Assembly: GCA_025618425.1 (NCBI GenBank)
Contig: CM046836.1
Coordinates: forward strand, 25,693,258 to 25,757,257
Origin: Heliocidaris tuberculata
Lineage: Eukaryota > Echinodermata > Echinoidea > Camarodonta > Echinometridae
Direction: 5' to 3'
Length of the DNA: 64,000 nucleotides
In this document: one piece after another, positions 14,101 to 46,109 of the stretch
Numbering within the stretch: the stretch's first letter is position 1
Layout: each line of letters starts with the position of its first letter
Made by a program: the position numbers and the translations under genes
Notes under the pieces: model-generated
Databases searched by the model: none
What the model was told of the DNA's origin: nothing
The model's input: the letters and a program-made list of their open reading frames with translations, nothing else

Positions 14101-17100
14101 TGTACACAATGTACATTTCATTCCATATGTGTCAAGGCACTACAAAACCACCCAATTTTAGTTAGAGATCAATAAAGATGTTTTTTGTTGGCATGGTCAA
14201 ATTTTAGTTTTGGGTATTTCCTGAAAAAGTATACTTAATTCTAAGTGATCTAAAAATGTGGAGGCACTAAACAATCTAATAGTGGTATTTTTGACAGTTT
14301 TTAGTAGACTTATGTTTGTCTTCTCTGGATTTTGTTGTATAAGGGTGTTTTAACAACCCTGAATACTTGCCTTACTTTGATCTCCCAAAACTTTAAAAGA
14401 GAGTAAGTTCTTGTATTGATACTTGTCCACAATGACCAGCAAGATGTGCTTAATTAGTATGCCAAGTTTTAGGACAATGTGATAACTCCTTCATAGACAC
14501 TTCTATTGAGTTCTAATCTTCCTTTTGTCACCTTCGCATGATACCCCGCGAGTAAGAGTCATTCATTAGACTACAAACTTTAAACCCTTATTTCTCAAAA
14601 GTAACATTCTGTGGGACTGGGCATTCTACTCTTTGTACAGTGATCCAGTGCTAATGAGTTATATCATTTTAAAGCTGAAAAACTCCTCTTACAGAATCAG
14701 ACCTTAAAGTGTACCAGTCATCTGAAAAAATAATTTTGTGTACAGCTAGAGAGTATAAAATCAAACTCAAAGAACTTTGTCTGGTATTCTATAGGTCAAC
14801 AGTTAATGAGTATGAAGGAAATAAAGGATAACATGAAAGAGTGTAATTAAAATTGCAATATCTCTTTATAGAATTAATATTTGAAGCCCATACTTTGAAT
14901 ATAGTATAACGACATGCAACCTCTAACATACAGAGCAAAATTATTTTTGGTGATTGGTACCCTTTAACCAAATAATCATATCTGGCGACTTTGGGGCGGT
15001 TTTGTGGTGCCTGGTCACATATGTTCTGACACCTTCATTGAAATTGTCTAATCAATGCCCTGTCCATTATCCCAGCAGTGGGATAATGGCATTTATTGTA
15101 ACAAGAGCTTTAAAGGTATGTAGTCTTGAATATGATGTGGCTGGGGTATTCTAGAAGTAATAATTAAAATCTTCCAGTATAACACATGTTATACTGGAAG
15201 TCCAACTGTAGGACTGACAGGTCTTACATAATCTGGTTACTTACCAAGGTCTTCAAAAGATCTGGCCCCAGAAGAGAAGATAATCAAAATAAATCATCCT
15301 CTCCAAGGAATGCGAATGCTCTCTGATTTCTGGTCGGCTATGTTCTGAGTATCTGATATCGAATGGCTTTTTCCTTCTCTTTTTGCTGCATGTGAGATAC
15401 TTGTTTCAAATTCAAGATTGAGCACCAAGGTTTATTTGTCTTTAATGGGACCAGTCGCTTTTACAACAGGGCAATTAGATACAACCACATTCTGAACACC
15501 ACTGAACAACAGCTGTTCAAAAGTAACCTCCCTACATTAAACAGATTCCTAACTTCACCTGTGAAACCAACGCTATACATATTCCTCACCCTAAACCTTG
15601 CCTAAAACCAATTGTGAACCCTAACTCTATGGCTTGAATTCACGAAAGAGGTTTATTTTAAACCATGGTGTAAACCATGATTTAAAACTCCGCCGTGGAC
15701 TAAATTAAGCATAAATAAGCGTAAATAAGTGCATTACTCTCCACCCATTGGACAAAAGGACATGCACGTACTACGCTTATAAAGGTTTAAACTGTAGTTT
15801 AAAATGAATCTCTCTCTGAATTCGGGCCTATGTCTTTGATGAACTAAAGCCTGGAGCAAATGTCAGATGTATTTTGTTAGAAGAGTAACCACTAAAAGGA
15901 ACACTTCTTTGTTCCACCTTCATTGTCTTCACAATCCAGCTTCATTGGAAACAGCTAGCAGAGTCATTTGCAGCGAAATACAACCAGCTTTCCGAGGAGC
16001 ACACCAGTCTGATGAAACTGTTCCAAAGCAAAGTCACCAGTCTAGAGAAAAAGTGTAATGAGCTTGAACAGGCATGTCAGAGCAGACAGGGGGCACCGCT
16101 CAGCAACTCCAGTCATCAGGTACGTTTGGAAATAACTTCCGTCAATCTTCCTTTGCTTAAAAGAATTGAAACTGGTCACTACATGTATTTTGCTTTGATC
16201 GTTTCCGTTCATATTACATAGTGAAATATAATCAAATGTATTGGAAACAGATTAGTTTGGTTTGTTATGCATTGGAAACTCACTCCCTTCTTGCAGTGAT
16301 CAAGTAAAATGTATCAGCTTTTATTTAATTTTTTTCCTTATTGATTTATTGATGTTTTAAAAATTAGGATGGCATTCCAGGGGTACAAGGAGCTGTAGGG
16401 GGCAGTCAGTCATCCCCAAGGATCAACATGTACAGCTCAGTGGTTGTACTACAGATGCAGGGTCATGACCCTGTCAACATCAGAAGCAATGCTGATGCAA
16501 ACTTCAATGCAGTCCAGCAGAACCTGTCACAAAGTGGCATTCACATATCTTTAGGGGCCAACAACATTCCGAACACCATTGAACAGCAGCTTAGTCTTCA
16601 TTCGGGAGCAAGAGATCAAAGGTTACATTCCACGCCATCGCCATCAGCGTCCTCAAGAAAGACAGGAGAAGTATCAGGATCTGCAGTGACCCCAGATGCT
16701 GGTGAGAACATAAGCAGCTATAATGTGTCTTCTGAAAGAGCTGAAATTAGTTCCAGAGTAGGAAATGCTGTTCCAAAACTGGTGTCAGGAGTGGGATCTA
16801 CTCTACAAAATGATTTAGAAATGAAAAAGTCTGACTTGTCTGAATGTGAAAACCAAACGACAGACAAACATGAAAAACATGGATACCTGATGGGTAATGG
16901 AACAGTATCTGATGGTGCAGACCTCTGTGGAAATGATTCTTCTGCATCTGTTAGCAGAACTGGCGACCCAGTACCAAATGTGAGTGATGTTGTTGATGGT
17001 AATGCCTCACACTGTAATGACCCAGCTACAACTTTAGATGAATCTGTGCTCGATGCTGCAGGTGATCAGGAAGCAGTATCTTGTAAGAAAGTGACAGCTT

Positions 17101-17138
17101 GTAGTAGTGCCTCTTCAACAGCAAATGGAATCGTATGA
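5137..17138 (+). CDS. TTF-type zinc-finger, coiled-coil protein, 7 exons, 813 aa
   Basis: Seven exons join without a frame break: 5137-5812, 9038-9112, 9793-10218, 11340-11591, 13716-13777, 15940-16119 and 16368-17138. Every junction is AG/GT; phases are 1,1,1,1,0,0. Residues about 94-157 form a TTF-like zinc finger: FIPHWVVEYPWLEF, then C113, C116 and C119, FVHGATNFRLDSVKAHD, with H149 and H155. This resembles the N-terminal finger of ZNF862/C17orf113-type proteins, which are related to domesticated hAT transposases. Exon 3 adds acidic stretches, a seven-Gly run and VKEEP. Exon 4 carries basic RLLPKAKRQK, a possible nuclear signal. Exon 6 (about 498-557) is heptad-like and Leu/Lys/Glu-rich, a likely coiled coil. 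Exon 7 is Ser/Thr/Asn-rich and probably disordered. No transposase catalytic domain is seen. A nuclear DNA-binding or scaffold role is inference. The start is the first ATG of the open stretch; a 5' untranslated exon may exist. Confidence 0.82.
5876..5895. repeat. (GA)n microsatellite
   Basis: About ten GA units early in intron 1 of the zinc-finger gene, no further signal. Confidence 0.8.
6148..6990. mobile_element. Inverted-repeat element with duplicated ~430-bp core
   Basis: The left arm (from about 6148; CGTCGATGGGCTGATAAAAC) returns as its reverse complement at about 6949-6990, giving terminal inverted repeats of about 40 bp. The GGGCTG(A/T)TAAAACCTCG block recurs in direct orientation at 6158 and 6593 with diverged downstream sequence in parallel, so the core looks like a tandem duplication. 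Further ATACGAGGTTTT and TTACAAGGTTTT copies recur inside. It lies in intron 1 of the zinc-finger gene. No ORF and no clear TSD, so the superfamily is unknown. Confidence 0.55.
7091..7249. mobile_element. Short inverted-repeat element with CTGATGA...GAAA motif
   Basis: Near-complementary arms of about 38 bp (7091-7130, starting ATAATGAAAGAAATGTCA; 7212-7249) enclose a small core. The core contains CTGATGA at 7168-7174 and GAAA at 7187-7190, the two conserved strands of a hammerhead ribozyme core, as found in Penelope-like retroelement termini. Stem II would be very short and stem III is not convincing, so ribozyme status is unproven. Confidence 0.4.
7355..7516. repeat. Near-perfect 66-bp inverted repeat (hairpin)
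   Basis: The left arm 7355-7420 (starting ACTTTTGCCCTCTTTTG) and right arm 7451-7516 are almost exact reverse complements around a 30-bp AT-rich loop. The near-identity of the arms suggests either recent origin or gene conversion. It lies in intron 1 of the zinc-finger gene. The motif GATACCCAACTT just before it is itself inverted relative to about 7045. Confidence 0.8.
7910..8068. mobile_element. Pogo/Tigger-like MITE remnant
   Basis: GTTAACTTTGCATAAGTCG near 7911 and its inverted partner (CGACTTATGC- and GCAATGTTAAC-type sequence ending about 8068) flank a core repeating CGACTTATGC. Termini with internal GACTTATGC motifs are typical of pogo/Tigger-type MITEs. TSD not resolved. Confidence 0.4.
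8085..8290 (+). mobile_element. SINE tail fragment
   Basis: The string AATGTCCTTTGGCAAGAC followed by GTTAATCTTC matches, with few changes, the sequence at about 51530-51560, which is followed by a microsatellite tail. This marks a shared SINE body family. The head here is degenerate and no box A/B pair is clear. Confidence 0.5.
8303..8690 (+). mobile_element. tRNA-derived SINE
   Basis: The head has a Pol III box A (TGGCTCAGTTGG) and box B (GGTTCGAATCC) at tRNA-like spacing with the acceptor-like end CCCGGGCGG. The body includes GTCGGATAGGACGTTAA and a GGCCCCGTATAGAGGACAG block, and a second weak tRNA-like stretch follows at about 8550. Degenerate forms of GGATAGGACGTTAA recur at about 25025 and 61305, so this is a shared SINE body module. 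It lies in intron 1 of the zinc-finger gene. Confidence 0.65.
10779..11220. mobile_element. Outer hAT-like MITE, hosts a nested MITE
   Basis: The ends CAGGGGCAGATCTGG (10779) and the reverse complement CACGGGCGGATCCAGG (ending about 11220) are hAT-type termini. Flanks are similar but not identical (GTGATGAAG versus GTGTGAAG). It contains the complete element 10862-11121, so it is the older insertion. Located in intron 3 of the zinc-finger gene. Confidence 0.55.
10862..11121. mobile_element. hAT-like MITE with perfect 8-bp TSD
   Basis: 260 bp with ends CAGGGGCGGCGCTA and (right end, reversed) CAGGGGCGGCGCCAG. Flanked by an exact 8-bp duplication CCTTAAGT at 10854-10861 and 11122-11129, the hAT signature. 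Internal G and C runs and an AAGAAA-rich core; no transposase. Inserted into the element at 10779-11220. Confidence 0.85.
11625..12480. repeat. ~155-bp diverged tandem repeat with palindromic cap
   Basis: It starts with a GCCTCCG...CGGAGGC inverted cap and a (GTCC)n run at about 11676-11720. About four units follow, each with a variant of AACTCAAGAACCA, GAACTTCAAACTTGGT and AGTATGTATCACCATAGG, starting near 11746, 11903, 12058 and 12213. It lies in intron 4 of the zinc-finger gene. The architecture (hairpin cap, short GTCC run, then ~150-bp repeats) recurs at 12911. Confidence 0.7.
12911..13620. repeat. Second palindrome-capped tandem repeat, ~165-bp unit
   Basis: Begins AGCTCATCCGGCCC...GGGCAGATGAGCT, an inverted cap, then (GTCC)n at about 12960-13000, then about four units containing CTTCTTC, CATTTATTGACCGATTTTGA and TTCTACACAGAATTTTGAA (near 13015, 13150, 13310 and 13495). 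Same layout as 11625-12480 with unrelated sequence, also in intron 4. Confidence 0.7.
15631..15828. mobile_element. GGCCCGAATTCA-type palindromic MITE, copy 1
   Basis: Inverted ends GGCTTGAATTCACGAAAGAG and (right, reversed) GGCCCGAATTCAGAGAGAG; TAT lies on both sides. The interior is a loose palindrome with two AAACCATG blocks. A second copy with the same interior order is at 17509. Located in intron 5 of the zinc-finger gene. Confidence 0.65.
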
Positions 17139-18020
17139 GTAGTAAAATAGATGGTTTTCCTTACGTTAGGAGGACCTTATTGCTCTTTCTATCCTGCACT
17201 ATGAAAGACTTTCATCACATGGGGAGAGCAATTCAAAGAACATAATTGATACAAAATCAATCTTTCATACAAAGTTGACCTGATCGGGGAAATAGAAAAT
17301 TAGAGAAGACAAATAATATATGTACTAAAACTTGCTTATATTTCCTGTTCTCTAAAACTTGCTTATATTTCCTGTTCTCTATTGTGGTGATGGAATAGAG
17401 TTCCCTTTTTTCTTGTAATCATTACAGGTTTTCTGCCGGAATAGCTTTGCTCTATAAAAGAAATGGATGATTTTTTTTTTGTTATTACACAGTGAAGAAG
17501 TACACATTGGCCCCCATTCATGAAAGAGGTTTATCTTAAACCATGGTCAAAACCTAAAATAAGTGTAAGTAAGCGTATGTAAGGGCATTACTGTCGGCCC
17601 ATTGGACATGAGGACATGCGCATACTACGCTTATGGAGGTTTAAATCATGGGTTAGACAAATCTCTTTTGTGAATTCGGGCCAGTGAGTTGAAGTAATCC
17701 ACCTATGACATCTCATGTCATGACCAATGAGAGGATCATCATGTCATTTGTGGTCTTAACTTCCAAATCATCATGATTTTTTTTTTCATTTGGGGATTGA
17801 TCTCAATCTGTCACTAATTTGTTTATGTGATTTTTTTTCTTGCTTCTGCTCATGAAAACTTTGTATAAAGGAGTTATTCCCCTCTAAACAAGGCCTAGTT
17901 CTCTCTTAATCACTGGCCATTAGGTGAGAGTGAACAGATTATGTTACATTATGTTATGTTTATGAAAAGATTATTGATGTAAATCAGTGATGTTTAATTA
18001 ATAAAATTATATTCAAATTC
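17139..18020 (+). terminator. 3' UTR and poly(A) signal of the zinc-finger gene
   Basis: After the stop codon the sequence loses coding character. AATAAA occurs at 18000-18005. The region contains a MITE copy (17509-17682) and a 23-bp tandem duplication around 17328-17374 that repeats AAAACTTGCTTATATTTCC. Confidence 0.45.
17509..17682. mobile_element. GGCCCGAATTCA-type palindromic MITE, copy 2
   Basis: GGCCCCCATTCATGAAAGAG at the left and (reversed right end) GGCCCGAATTCACAAAAGAG, with the same central GGACATG...CATACTACGCTTA order as copy 1 at 15631. It lies in the probable 3' UTR of the zinc-finger gene. TSD not resolved. Confidence 0.65.
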
Positions 18021-18159
18021 AGTTCATCTTGAAGTCACCTATATTTTAAATCAAGGTATTAATATCTCTGTAAGCCTTGAAAGATCTTTCCTGTAGAATG
18101 AAAAAAATTAGAAATTCATTCACTGTAAACCGAAATTAGACATTTTACAATTGTGTTTT

Positions 18160-18245
18160 TGCCATTTGTTGTATTTACCTTGTAAAGCGCTTAGACTGCA
18201 TACTTTATGAGGCGCTATATAAATCCATCTTTATTATTATTTTTA
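18160..18245 (+). mobile_element. Retroposon 3' tail
   Basis: TTGTAAAGCGCTTAGA ... GCGCTATATAAATCC followed by an ATT-rich tail is a common 3' end of metazoan SINE/LINE families. A related TTGTAAAGCGCTTGAAG tail is at 44423. No head is recognisable. Confidence 0.45.
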
Positions 18246-18249
18246 GGTG

Positions 18250-19356
18250 ATGATTTCACCTTGTAAGGGGACTAATGACTTTTGATATTTAACATGGAAT
18301 TATCTATGAAATGTTAACTTGTATTTCTACGAATCCATAATATTTGAAATTGTTGAATTGTGAATTTATATTGTGTGATCTATGATTTCTATTTATCTTA
18401 TTTTCTTCAAATTTATGATTAGCACTTACATGCAGTATTAAAGAATAGTAGATAGTGTATGTATAATACGCGCTGTGATTGGTTAGATTGGCATCACATG
18501 ATGTGCAAAAATTTTGTTGTAGTGCATGATACATCATGCACTATAACTTTGATTTTGCACGGGGAATCCCATGTTAAATGAATAGGGGATGAGAACTAGG
18601 GGTCTATTTACTATAACAATTAGTGCATGTTCTACAGTATTTATGCACCATTACTGGACTATATGAACTCCAAATACTAAGTTATCCCTCGTGCAGGTCT
18701 ATTTCACCTCAGCCTGCGGCCTTGGCTGAAACAAAACTGCACTCGGGATAATTTAGTATTTGTCGTGCACGTAATCCAGTATGGTGCATGATAGACCATG
18801 CACTGTTTATATACTGCATTAAAGGTGTAAGTCACTTTTGACATTCTGATTGCAGTAGGTCTTTTTTCGTTTCCACTTATGTTAGGTAAATGGAATTGAG
18901 AAAAGATTCCATCTCAGTTATGGAAGAAGAAATTACACTTTTGTTCTACTTTTGTACCTAGTTAGCTGTTTAAAAAAAAGTAATTTTGTTATCACATTAT
19001 AAGCAGAGATATACAGCATGATACTTTTTGTATAAAATTTCAAGTTTTACAATTAGCAGTATTCAGAGACGTAGTCCTATATCTTCATAATTATATTCAC
19101 TGCTTGCAAAACGTTCTGATTTTCTACAAATTAACTGTTTTATATTGTGATGTTTGTTGCAGCTTAATACATGTATAAGAATGTCATTGAATCATTATTC
19201 AGACGATAATGTAAAAGCCTTTCCTTTTACAGATTTCGTTTGTATGACATGAACAATCATGAACAACTGTTTCTCCTTCCTGCTCTTTCTTTCACTCTCT
19301 CCCTCTCTCACACTGCATATATATATATATATATATATATATAACTTCCTGTCTCC

Positions 19357-19396
<40 letters not shown>

Positions 19397-22340
19397 TTCC
19401 ACCCTTTCTTTCACTCTCCTATCGATCTCCATCTCTCTCTCCCTATATAAACCCTGCTTTGCAGTGCTTACCCGCTTCTACAGCTCTTGATGAAAGTGCC
19501 TTGTTCCTCCGCAAGTTCCATGTCTATGAATATTATAGTACCAAGCTTCATTATATTGTTCTGTATACTGGAGGAAACTTATCATGATCTTGCTAGTTCA
19601 GGACTTGGCAGAAGAAAATTATGTTTCTGTTTTGTGAGGTTACCTCGTACGAGTTATTTGTATTTTACTGAATTTACTGAAATACTGGCATTTGTGTTGC
19701 ACGCCTTTGATTCAAGCACAAATAGAGACAATAATTATTATGAATTTGTTGTCATTCTTGCTTATGTGTTAAATAGAATTGTTGATTTGTTTTTAATCAT
19801 CTTTGTAATTAATATGATGCTCTTCTACACCTTCGTTTCATCTAGTATTTGAATTCGATGCAACTAAGCATAAGCTTATATCTTCAAGGGATATCAGAAG
19901 TCAAAATTTTAAATGAATTCAGTTGGGGAACACTTCACATACAAAGTTTGCAGAGCCCAACAGCGCCCTCTTTCCTCCCCGTAGGAACAGAATAACAAGA
20001 TCGTTTTATACTATACTGTACTTCTAATAGACTTTATCCCCCCCCCCCCCCCCGGTATATAAATATGGTTGGTTTAATCAAGATATCAGTATGATATATA
20101 GGATTGTATTTTTTCTAATAGAATATAATATTTCCTTGTGTAAAATGTACAAAATGTAGATCACTTTTGCATTTTTAAAAAGTATTTATGGACTTCGTTT
20201 GATGGGGAAATTATGTTATGAAAGAAATTCATTGTGAATATTTTTGTTATGAATTTGAATTAAAACATTCTCAGATTATATATCATATCTGTGTAAAAGT
20301 GTTTTATATGCGAAATGTTAATGTCTTAATAATATTTATGATTTTTTTTTTCATTCATTCTTAAAAAGGGGGGGGGGGGTGCTATGTAAAGCCATTGACG
20401 CGGAATTTTTTTAAAGCAAAATGATTCTTCAATCGCAATTATCAAACTTTAAGAAACGAAGTGATGGCAAATAATTTTCATGAAATTAATATATTTTAAA
20501 AATATTTTTGTGTTCATGAAGTTAATATTTGTTACTGGTAATCAATATTTGTACCCAAGGTGTCTGAAGAGAGTATGTAGTCACTCGGGAATAACAGTCA
20601 TCAAAATTAGTTCATTCAGAATAAAGTTCTTTCTATTTCTTTTCACATGAATCTGTAAAATCAAGATACCGAATGAAGAATGTGAAATGTACACACTGCT
20701 TTCATGTACATGCATACATTTGATAATAGGCAACATTTTACACATGCATGCATATACACAAAATTTATATGATATACAATTTACAATACACATGGTGTGA
20801 GAAGTCAAGTAGTTCAAAAATTGTGTCCTGGAAACGGCTTATTTTTTCATGAATAACATTAAGAAAATTAGTGAATTCTCAATGCTCTTCACATGTATCT
20901 CCATATTGAATTAAATCTAAGAATCTTGCTATAAACAGAAAACGCAAGGAGATATTGATTAAATTTTTAAAACGATGTTATCGACTAAACAAAGGTTCAT
21001 CGCCAGTGGGTTTCAGGCTTTTTATGCGGGCCGTATATGATTCATCTAATGATATATTGCATCAGTCATGAGTTGGAGGCCATTTTGGAGGATGTGACAT
21101 ATAAAAACAATCGTTTAACTGTTGTATAACAAGGTTCTGTGAGATATCACGGCAAATTGATTAAGGTAGTTTTTTTTTGTTTTGTTTTGTTTGTTTTTTC
21201 TAGTGTGAATAGTAAAAGAGAAGTAATTCATATCACTTCTTAGAAGAGAGTAATTACTATGGAAACGCCCGTGGGACGATTCACTCATAGATCGACACCC
21301 GGGATATACATTTGTCAATTTCAATTACAATAGCTGTCATAGTGCGAAGATAGAAAAAAAAAAACTATGCGCAGAGTCGTGCATACAAATAATTGGATAC
21401 ATAAGAAATGAAAAGCATAAACTCCATCAAAACATTTTTTTAGATATTAAGAAAAAAATTTAGTATTTCGAGATAAGATTAAGAGAAAGAATTCTTCATC
21501 TGCACGGAACCATTAATACACGAACAGGCATTATTCAATACATGGATATGCAAACATTTCTTTCTTAAACTCATGAAAATGTAAAGCTTTCTCTTGATAA
21601 CCCCAAATTGTTGTTTTGGAGTTCGTCCCTTCTTTCTCTTTTGTAAGCAATTTAAAGAAATAAACTGTTCATGTTTTTCAGTCATTGATCGAAAAAGAAT
21701 GCATTTTTTTTGTTAGCACCCTATTCCAAATGTAATATGATATAACTTAATGGCATTAGCAGCATTTGGTATTTAAGATACATACAAAAATTAAGCAAAA
21801 TGCTCTCAAGTTTGATATAACAACATGATCACATATATGATTAATATATATGATTAATATACAGGGACACCAACAATTTTTATATTTTTTTTTATGAATG
21901 TACATTTTCATGTGACGAGCTCAAGCAGATGTAATCCTGTCACTGCACATTTAAAACGAAAACATTATCTTACTTAACATGCATTGAATTCTATTTCATT
22001 TATCAACATGACCAAAGCAGATTTACACAAGTTTTGAAATCTGATTGGGTCAATTTTTGCAATGCGGCCGACACCATTTGAAAGCAAAGAGAAAATTGTC
22101 TGTCGAATTGCTCTTTATTTTTCGTTGCTTTCTAACTAACACCTTTGTGGGAATCGCTCGGAGACAAAACTATCCATACTCATCTCCAAATGTCATTGTT
22201 TCGCTAGATGAATATTTTCACTCGGTATGTATTCTGCATTTCTTTTGTCAATAAAAAAATATGTTAAACTTTGATTGAGGCTGATGCTGGAGCGTGCGAA
22301 TCTTCTTGCCCTCGCTTTTCATAAGCCCACTTATAATTGA
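18250..22340. other. AT-rich intergenic interval, simple repeats only
   Basis: Between the zinc-finger gene's poly(A) site and the PH-domain gene. It holds (AT)n at 19316-19342, (CT)n at 19354-19393, C14 at 20041-20054 and a G run at 20370. The 121-codon frame at 19487 is AT-rich and matches no family I know. Part of it is probably the 3' UTR of the minus-strand PH-domain gene; no end signal could be fixed. Confidence 0.45.
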
Positions 22341-22347
22341 ATAACCT

Positions 22348-22415
22348 CTACAAAACTCGATCTTTTTCTCTTTGTGTTATTAAAGTACACAGAGAGAAAA
22401 AGATCGAGTTTTGTG
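22348..22415. repeat. ~30-bp perfect hairpin
   Basis: ACAAAACTCGATCTTTTTCT and its reverse complement face each other across a loop of about 15 bases. No TSD is obvious; it may be a fold-back insertion. Confidence 0.65.
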
Positions 22416-23207
22416 TGCTTACTGTGACAAAAAGAACCTTAAAATAACGTAATCGAAACTCGATACCATGAACGTATTCAAAGGAATATCCGTCACAGAC
22501 TTTGGAGAAGGTCAATACTGAACTACTACACAGTTTCGCTCTCGAATGCTCCTTGTTTGAATCTATTGTCTAGGATGAAATATCCAAGAACTTCACAAAC
22601 CGTGATCGCACAACACCATATTTTGCTATTCATCAGTCTCTTTCCGCAATGCACCGGCACCTTTTGGGGTGATCACGTGTTCAAGTTAAGCGACTTCGCT
22701 CAATTGCATTTTGATACTTTAAAATGCTTTAATTCAACTAGCTAGATGACGAAGATGATCTGACGGTTATCCGAACTGTGAACGATGGATGTGATCTTTA
22801 GCTTGACAGTCTTTTTTCTAAAATTGAATCATCAAATCTATTTGATTATCATATTATATAAACACAAAGTATATAGATCTAGGAAGCAACTGGAGGAACA
22901 CGAAAACTGAGTTCATTTGTGTACCTATAGCTTCATTCACAAACTGTACAAATTAAAAGCGGCATATCAATCCATATATTTACATAATTACCACACCTGC
23001 CGCAACCATGTTTCACACAAGGCGTCATTTCGATTGCATAATTACCTGCATTAATGTGATGAAAATAATCTATACGCCATTAACTCAACGCAATTTTCAC
23101 CATGTTTTTCGCTTTTTGTAGGATGTTACTCTTACATGGTACGTCAAAGTTCACGCCAGCCGCTGCACGCAGTCCTGCGTCAGACGAATGATGCCTCTTG
23201 TGCAACC

Positions 23208-23471
23208 GGGGTAACTTCGCTAGTCATAAGGACCGTTATTCATAAGGACCGCTATCCATAACGCGTGACTAAATGTATAGCGGTTTTGTATGAATAACGG
23301 TCCTTCTAATTAGCGAGCAAACCATAGACAAATTACCGCGCTATTCATAAGGACTTTCATTCATAAGGACCACTATTCATAACTATTCATAAGGACCGCT
23401 ATTCATAACGCGTGTTAATTGAATAGGGGTTTTCTATGAATAGCGGTCCTTATGAATAGCGAGCGGACCCC
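23208..23471. mobile_element. 264-bp MITE with 8-bp TSD, copy 1
   Basis: Ends GGGGTAACTTCGCTAGTCAT and (reversed right end) GGGGTCCGCTCGCTATTCAT. The exact duplication GTGCAACC lies at 23200-23207 and 23472-23479. The interior repeats TTCATAAGGACCGCTATTCA in both orientations, so it can fold on itself several ways. The second copy at 35368 has the same length. 8-bp TSDs suggest hAT-type mobilisation although the termini do not begin CA. It sits just downstream of the PH-domain gene's stop codon, probably in its 3' UTR. Confidence 0.88.
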
Positions 23472-23516
23472 GTGCAACCGGCATCCATCTCAAAAGTTCT
23501 ATTGTCCCAACTCCGG

Positions 23517-45818
<22,302 letters not shown>

Positions 45819-46100
45819 TCCTGTTTTTAATAACTCGACGGGCAAAGATAAAATGTAAAGTTTCAACAAGTTTGCCCGTTCATGATTCACAGGCGAGAAA
45901 TTATGACGTCGTCTGCGTTACTAGCAAGCTGAAGTGCTATAAGGTATCTTTAAGGTAGCTTGAAATTCTGTACGGTGATGACGCTTATCGTCACCCTACA
46001 TTCCTGATCGTAAAAACATACACCTCTATGATGGCTTCTTCAAGGAGACATAAGACGCTGTCGCACTTTAATCATTCCAAAGTATCCTTCGCTTCGATCG
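45819..46100 (-). promoter_or_regulatory. Probable 5' UTR of the PH-domain gene
   Basis: Upstream of the start codon on the minus strand an in-frame stop occurs at about 45920. A plausible acceptor (CTTGCAG, around 46110) suggests the 5' UTR is spliced from a further exon. No promoter motif was recognised. Confidence 0.35.
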
Positions 46101-46109
46101 GTTGAAGGG

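Noticed and set aside
19259..19450. Leu/Ser-rich 63-codon frame
   Set aside because: Runs through (AT)n and (CT)n microsatellites.
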